Source of the DNA: Cucumis sativus
Taxonomy: Eukaryota > Streptophyta > Magnoliopsida > Cucurbitales > Cucurbitaceae
Assembly: GCF_000004075.3 (NCBI RefSeq)
Contig: NC_026657.2
Location: 37,930,732 to 37,994,731 of the forward strand
Reading direction: 5' to 3'
Length of the DNA stretch: 64,000 nucleotides
Shown here piece after piece: positions 60,465 to 64,000 of the stretch. Below the pieces are notes generated by a model. It did not search any database. It saw nothing but the letters and a program-made list of their open reading frames with translations, and was not told the DNA's origin. Positions within the stretch are counted from its first letter, which is position 1. The number at the start of each line of letters is the position of its first letter. Position numbers and translations under genes: made by a program.

Positions 60465-62697
60465 TTAGGATTTAGCAGCGTCGCCATCACTTCTCTTGTT
60501 GGTTGTTGTGTTCTTTAGTATCTGTATAGTATATAATCATTAACAAATGAATTTAAAGCCCTAGCTATTCAAAGTCAAGATTATCAAGTAAAACAAATTA
60601 AAAGTCACTTAAATTACTTTCTAAAGGTTTATAAACAATTTTCATCTACTTATAAACATTTATTTAATTATTTAGAAAATCAATCAAAACATACTAAAAA
60701 TAATGAAATTTACATCGTATAATTAATCATATACTTGCATTATCTATTAACAAAATCATCTCAACCATTAATAAATACTACATTTAATATCATCATTTCA
60801 CATGAATTAAAATATTTATAAAATATAGTATAATTTAATATTGCCGCAATTTTCATATTCCTACGTATATAGATACTGTTAAATTAGAAAAGGCATAATT
60901 CAGTAGTGCTTCATAAATGGGAGAGAGGCGGCATAAGGGGGTGGGCCAACCACACAATAATTTATCTAATAAATGTCATCACCCAATATTTATATCCGAC
61001 TTGGACAGATATAAAAACCTAAGTGAGTTAAGGGCACACTGCTAAGTCGATGATGGCCCATCTCATTATTGAAAGCAAAGTTTAATTATGAATTCACAAA
61101 CAGTGGTTTTTTGTATTTAAGAGTTTTGAAAAAGCAATTTCAGTTGGTTTGATCTTTTATTGCCGTTTTAAACAAAAAACCTAAGTAAGTTGCTTTGAAC
61201 CTTAAACTTTTATGTATCATAAGTTTATATCATTCTAACTTTTCTTCCTTAAAATCATGGGATCTAACAAACATTAGAAAAAGAATAAAAAGACAAGACT
61301 CTCGCTAAACAACAAATCCATAGATACCTATGGAGCTAAAGAACAAAGATGCAGCAAATTCAAAATTCAAAATTCAACCAAAATAATTAATCTATTAAAT
61401 ATAAATTTTAAGTTTAGGTTTAGGTTTAGGTTTAACAGCACTAAGGTCTCAGCGCTACAATTTAGCACATACTAGATGGGTAAATTTAATAAAAATATCA
61501 GAATAGAAATAATTTTAATATATAACCTAACCGACTTTTTCCGTAGTTTAGCTCGACAAAGAGGTGGGAAACCTAAGTGAGAAGGTTCAAGACATATTCA
61601 CTGCTATGCTTGCTAATGGTATTAATACTAAGTGAACTATATAAGGAATATAAAATTGAGGAGGTCGAATCTCTTGGGTCTATATTAGATCCGTCATGAA
61701 CAAAGATATTTACGAATAGAGCTAATGGAGAGGGTTTAGTTTGACGTACGTGTCTAAGCATTTGATTCTCATTTTGTAACGTGGACAACTTCTCTTCAAG
61801 CTCCGAATTCTTCTTCTCCAAATTTGTTGCCCTTTCTTCCAACTCGCTTAAGTACACCTTTTTCCTTTCCCTTGCTTGTTGTGCTGAAACTCTGTTCCTT
61901 AACAATCTTCAAGACACGAAAATGGCATTCAGCTACCAGTATTTCCTCCACATACGATACGACAGAAGAAATTTGCAATTATACGCTACTTTTTTACCTT
62001 ATCCTAGACCTGAAAATCTTACCTCTTCAGCCTTTTGCTTTCTTTCTCAGCCGCACTTCGTCCTCTGCTCCTTACGCTATCTGATGCAGGCGCTTTACCT
62101 GGCGCTGAAATGCCGACTGTGGAGCCGGAGTTGCCGCAGATCTGCGGAACTCTACTTATCTCCTCCTCATCACTCTCCGCTCCTATATCTGCAGTAAAGA
62201 AATGAACAATATACATAACGTAATTCTCCAGCAAACGAACAAAATCAGGATGCAATTCCAGAAACTTATTATTAATAGTTATATATACGGATCTACGTCA
62301 ACAACTTTACACAAGCTTGAACGAGGAAGGATAATCGCATAGAAGAAATCATCATATTGTTACGAAATTAGGTTAGGAGGATATGTTTCAATCGAATACA
62401 GAGCCGCTTGCAATTTCTTCGTGGAAAAAGATAGTAAAAGGAACGATGATAAAATGAAACAATTATTTGATTTTGAAAAATAAATTCGTCTCCGATAAAT
62501 CAAAAGAACAAGAAAAAAATCCTAACGACATCCGGCTGCACTACTTCACGTTCAATATTTCCGCTAGAGATCGTAAAGAAAACAAAAGAAATTCAAATCA
62601 AACCTTCTTTAACATCAAGTTGAAAAGCGGAGCTAGACGATCTTTCACTACTCGAGCGCATACGACTGACGGTGGCGGCGGAGGCTCGTCCCTGCAT
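60465..62697 (-). CDS. HY5: bZIP transcription factor HY5
   Basis: Protein of 157 aa in four exons, minus strand: 62697-62604, 62188-62023, 61906-61750 and 60521-60465 (TAA). The N-terminus [20 protein letters not shown] is Ser-rich. An acidic COP1-binding motif follows, [12 protein letters not shown] (about 36-47) with the VP pair. The bZIP runs from about residue 80: [21 protein letters not shown] has the N-x7-R signature, followed by heptad leucines to QNENQMLRH. The last exon encodes [18 protein letters not shown], resembling the HY5 end LRHILKNTTGNKR. HY5 promotes photomorphogenesis by binding ACGT-core elements and is degraded through COP1 in the dark. Presence of ESDEE-VP with the ILKNTT tail favours HY5 over HYH. 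The bZIP exon reads on for 56 codons into intron 3, which must be spliced to get the true end. Confidence 0.94.
61412..61435. repeat. TTTAGG hexamer repeat, about 3.5 units
   Basis: TTTAGGTTTAGGTTTAGGTT in HY5 intron 3. It resembles, but is one G short of, the plant telomere unit TTTAGGG. Confidence 0.8.
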
Positions 62698-62821
62698 TAC
62701 GCCGACGAATAATCAACACCGAAAAGATTGGTGTGAGAGAAAAAAAATTGGAAAGCGAAGCGCTGCATAAAAGGAAATGAAGGACTGAAAAAAAGAGCGG
62801 GATATGTTTGGTGACAGTGCC

Positions 62822-62827
62822 TTTATA
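62822..62827 (-). promoter_or_regulatory. TATA box of HY5
   Basis: TATAAA on the minus strand within CTCTCATATAAAGG, 125 bp before the ATG. Confidence 0.5.
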
Positions 62828-62898
62828 TGAGAGGATGTTGCTTTTGGTTAAATCTGGCCGTTCAATTACTTTTTCAATCTGACGGTTGATAAGCGAAC

Positions 62899-62904
62899 AA
62901 CGTG
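62899..62904 (-). promoter_or_regulatory. T/G-box (CACGTT) in the HY5 promoter
   Basis: CACGTT on the gene strand, about 75 bp upstream of the TATA motif. This is the ACGT-core class through which HY5 is reported to bind its own promoter in Arabidopsis. Confidence 0.45.
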
Positions 62905-64000
62905 GATGAAGATGAGCTATACAAAGTGAAATCAATCAAAGGTTGTAAAGATGATAGCGTGGAGTATGTTACAGCCGTATGATTAGATTTTGAGAGCACA
63001 CATCCATACATTGTTGAAAGAAAAGACTCGCATTCGATTTATATATCCAAACTTTGTCACTTATATCAATTTAAACTATCTGGTAAGTGCATATTTTGAT
63101 CAACATTTTAATAAGACGTTTGAATTATTATAGTTAGATTATAATAATTTGTGTTTAGAGTGTAGATTGTTTTAGTATTGATTATAATATAATTTGTTTA
63201 AGATGTAAACTAATATAAATTAAAAAATCATAGTAAACACGGAAGCAAATAAGAAAAAAAATTATGAATATCAAATAGTAAAAGTTGTAACAACGTATTT
63301 CTATCGCAAACTTAGGGTTTTGAAATATTGTTTATTTTACCTAAGTGAATTTTAAATAGTATCTGCTGTAGCACGTTGGTTATTATAATTTTCTCATATT
63401 GAACTTTGAATGGCACCTAAAGTGTGGTAAAAGTTGCAATTTAGTATTCAAACTATAATCCATTAATTATTACATTATATAAATTTACAACAATTTAGTA
63501 GTTCTTTTATCAAAATTAAATATAAACTTTTTGACTTATAATATATACACATCCAACTAGATTATCAATCTACATGTGTAGGTTTTTTAATTAAATTCTA
63601 CAAAAAAAATTTAAAATGGACTAAATCATTCTCAATTATAAAACTACATGGATTAAATTGTTACTTAGTGTTTACAAATTTTCAATTTTCAAGCATAATG
63701 AAATACATCAATCAATTAAAGTTCATAAACTAAATTGCTACTTCTATAAAACATATATAGCGATCAAGATGTCTTTTCGTACGTTGATATGTTGCTTTAC
63801 ATACTCACATCTTTGTCACTCATCTATTAAATAAATATACGACAAAAGGTAACAAAAATAGTCATTTGTTTCAACATTTTAAAAAATACATATAAAAAAA
63901 ACAGGTTAACCATGAAATCAATCTCGATCAATCCACAAAAATAACAATTTAATAAGCGTGTTTTTATAGTTGAACGTTGAAATTATTTAATTTAAAAAAC

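Larger units (their letters stand above)
62698..64000. other. HY5 promoter and AT-rich flank
   Basis: The promoter occupies the first few hundred bases, with the TATA and T/G-box noted separately. From about 63.0 kb the sequence is AT-rich without recognised content. Confidence 0.6.

Noticed and set aside
61573..61905. HY5 C-terminus as the continuous open frame after the bZIP
   Set aside because: The residues after LRH ([12 protein letters not shown]...) are unlike any HY5. A GT donor at 61749-61748 and a matching downstream exon explain the true end.

Overview
This is nuclear DNA from a flowering plant (eudicot). The protein genes are split by AT-rich GT-AG introns, there are two nuclear tRNA genes, and the gene set includes cellulose synthase, HY5, an SPX protein and a plastid BSD2-type chaperone. 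The intergenic DNA is very AT-rich and full of small non-autonomous transposons. From the style of those repeats I suspect a cucurbit (Cucumis or a relative), but that is an impression and not a proof. Exon coordinates below were read by hand from splice signals, reading frame and remembered family sequences. Every complete model closes in frame.

Layout. (1) 0.5-5.5 kb: the 3' end of a LOLITA/TSPOON-like TPLATE-complex gene (+), a three-exon SPX-domain gene (+) with a phosphate-starvation promoter element, and tRNA-Arg(CCT). (2) 5.6-8.9 kb: a five-exon BSD2-type DnaJ zinc-finger gene (-) and tRNA-Gly(TCC) (-). (3) 8.9-16.4 kb: an AT-rich gene desert with foldback transposons. (4) 16.4-41.4 kb: an intronless nucleotide-sugar/triose-phosphate-translocator-like gene (+), a 14-exon AFG1/LACE1 ATPase (+), a BT1-type adenylate carrier (+) and a 14-exon CESA1 cellulose synthase (-). 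(5) 41.4-46.3 kb: a repeat-rich gap. (6) 46.3-57.5 kb: an 18-exon PGAP1-type GPI inositol-deacylase (-). Its introns hold a solo LTR, a second LTR-like element and a full-length SINE with target-site duplication. (7) 57.5-64 kb: AT-rich spacer and a four-exon HY5 bZIP gene (-), whose last 57-bp coding exon lies 1.2 kb beyond the bZIP exon.

The genes do not form one pathway or an operon-like unit. Some share broad themes: CESA1 and the sugar-nucleotide transporter serve the cell wall, BSD2 and the BT1 carrier are probably plastid proteins, and PGAP1 and LOLITA serve the secretory and endocytic systems. The translocator / AFG1 / BT1 / CESA1 order matches, from memory, two duplicated Arabidopsis segments (At4g32390-At4g32400-At4g32410 and At2g25520-At2g25530-At2g25540), each of which keeps only part of the set. 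I saw no sign of an undescribed multi-gene system. The unusual items are splice-site, promoter and transposon details.
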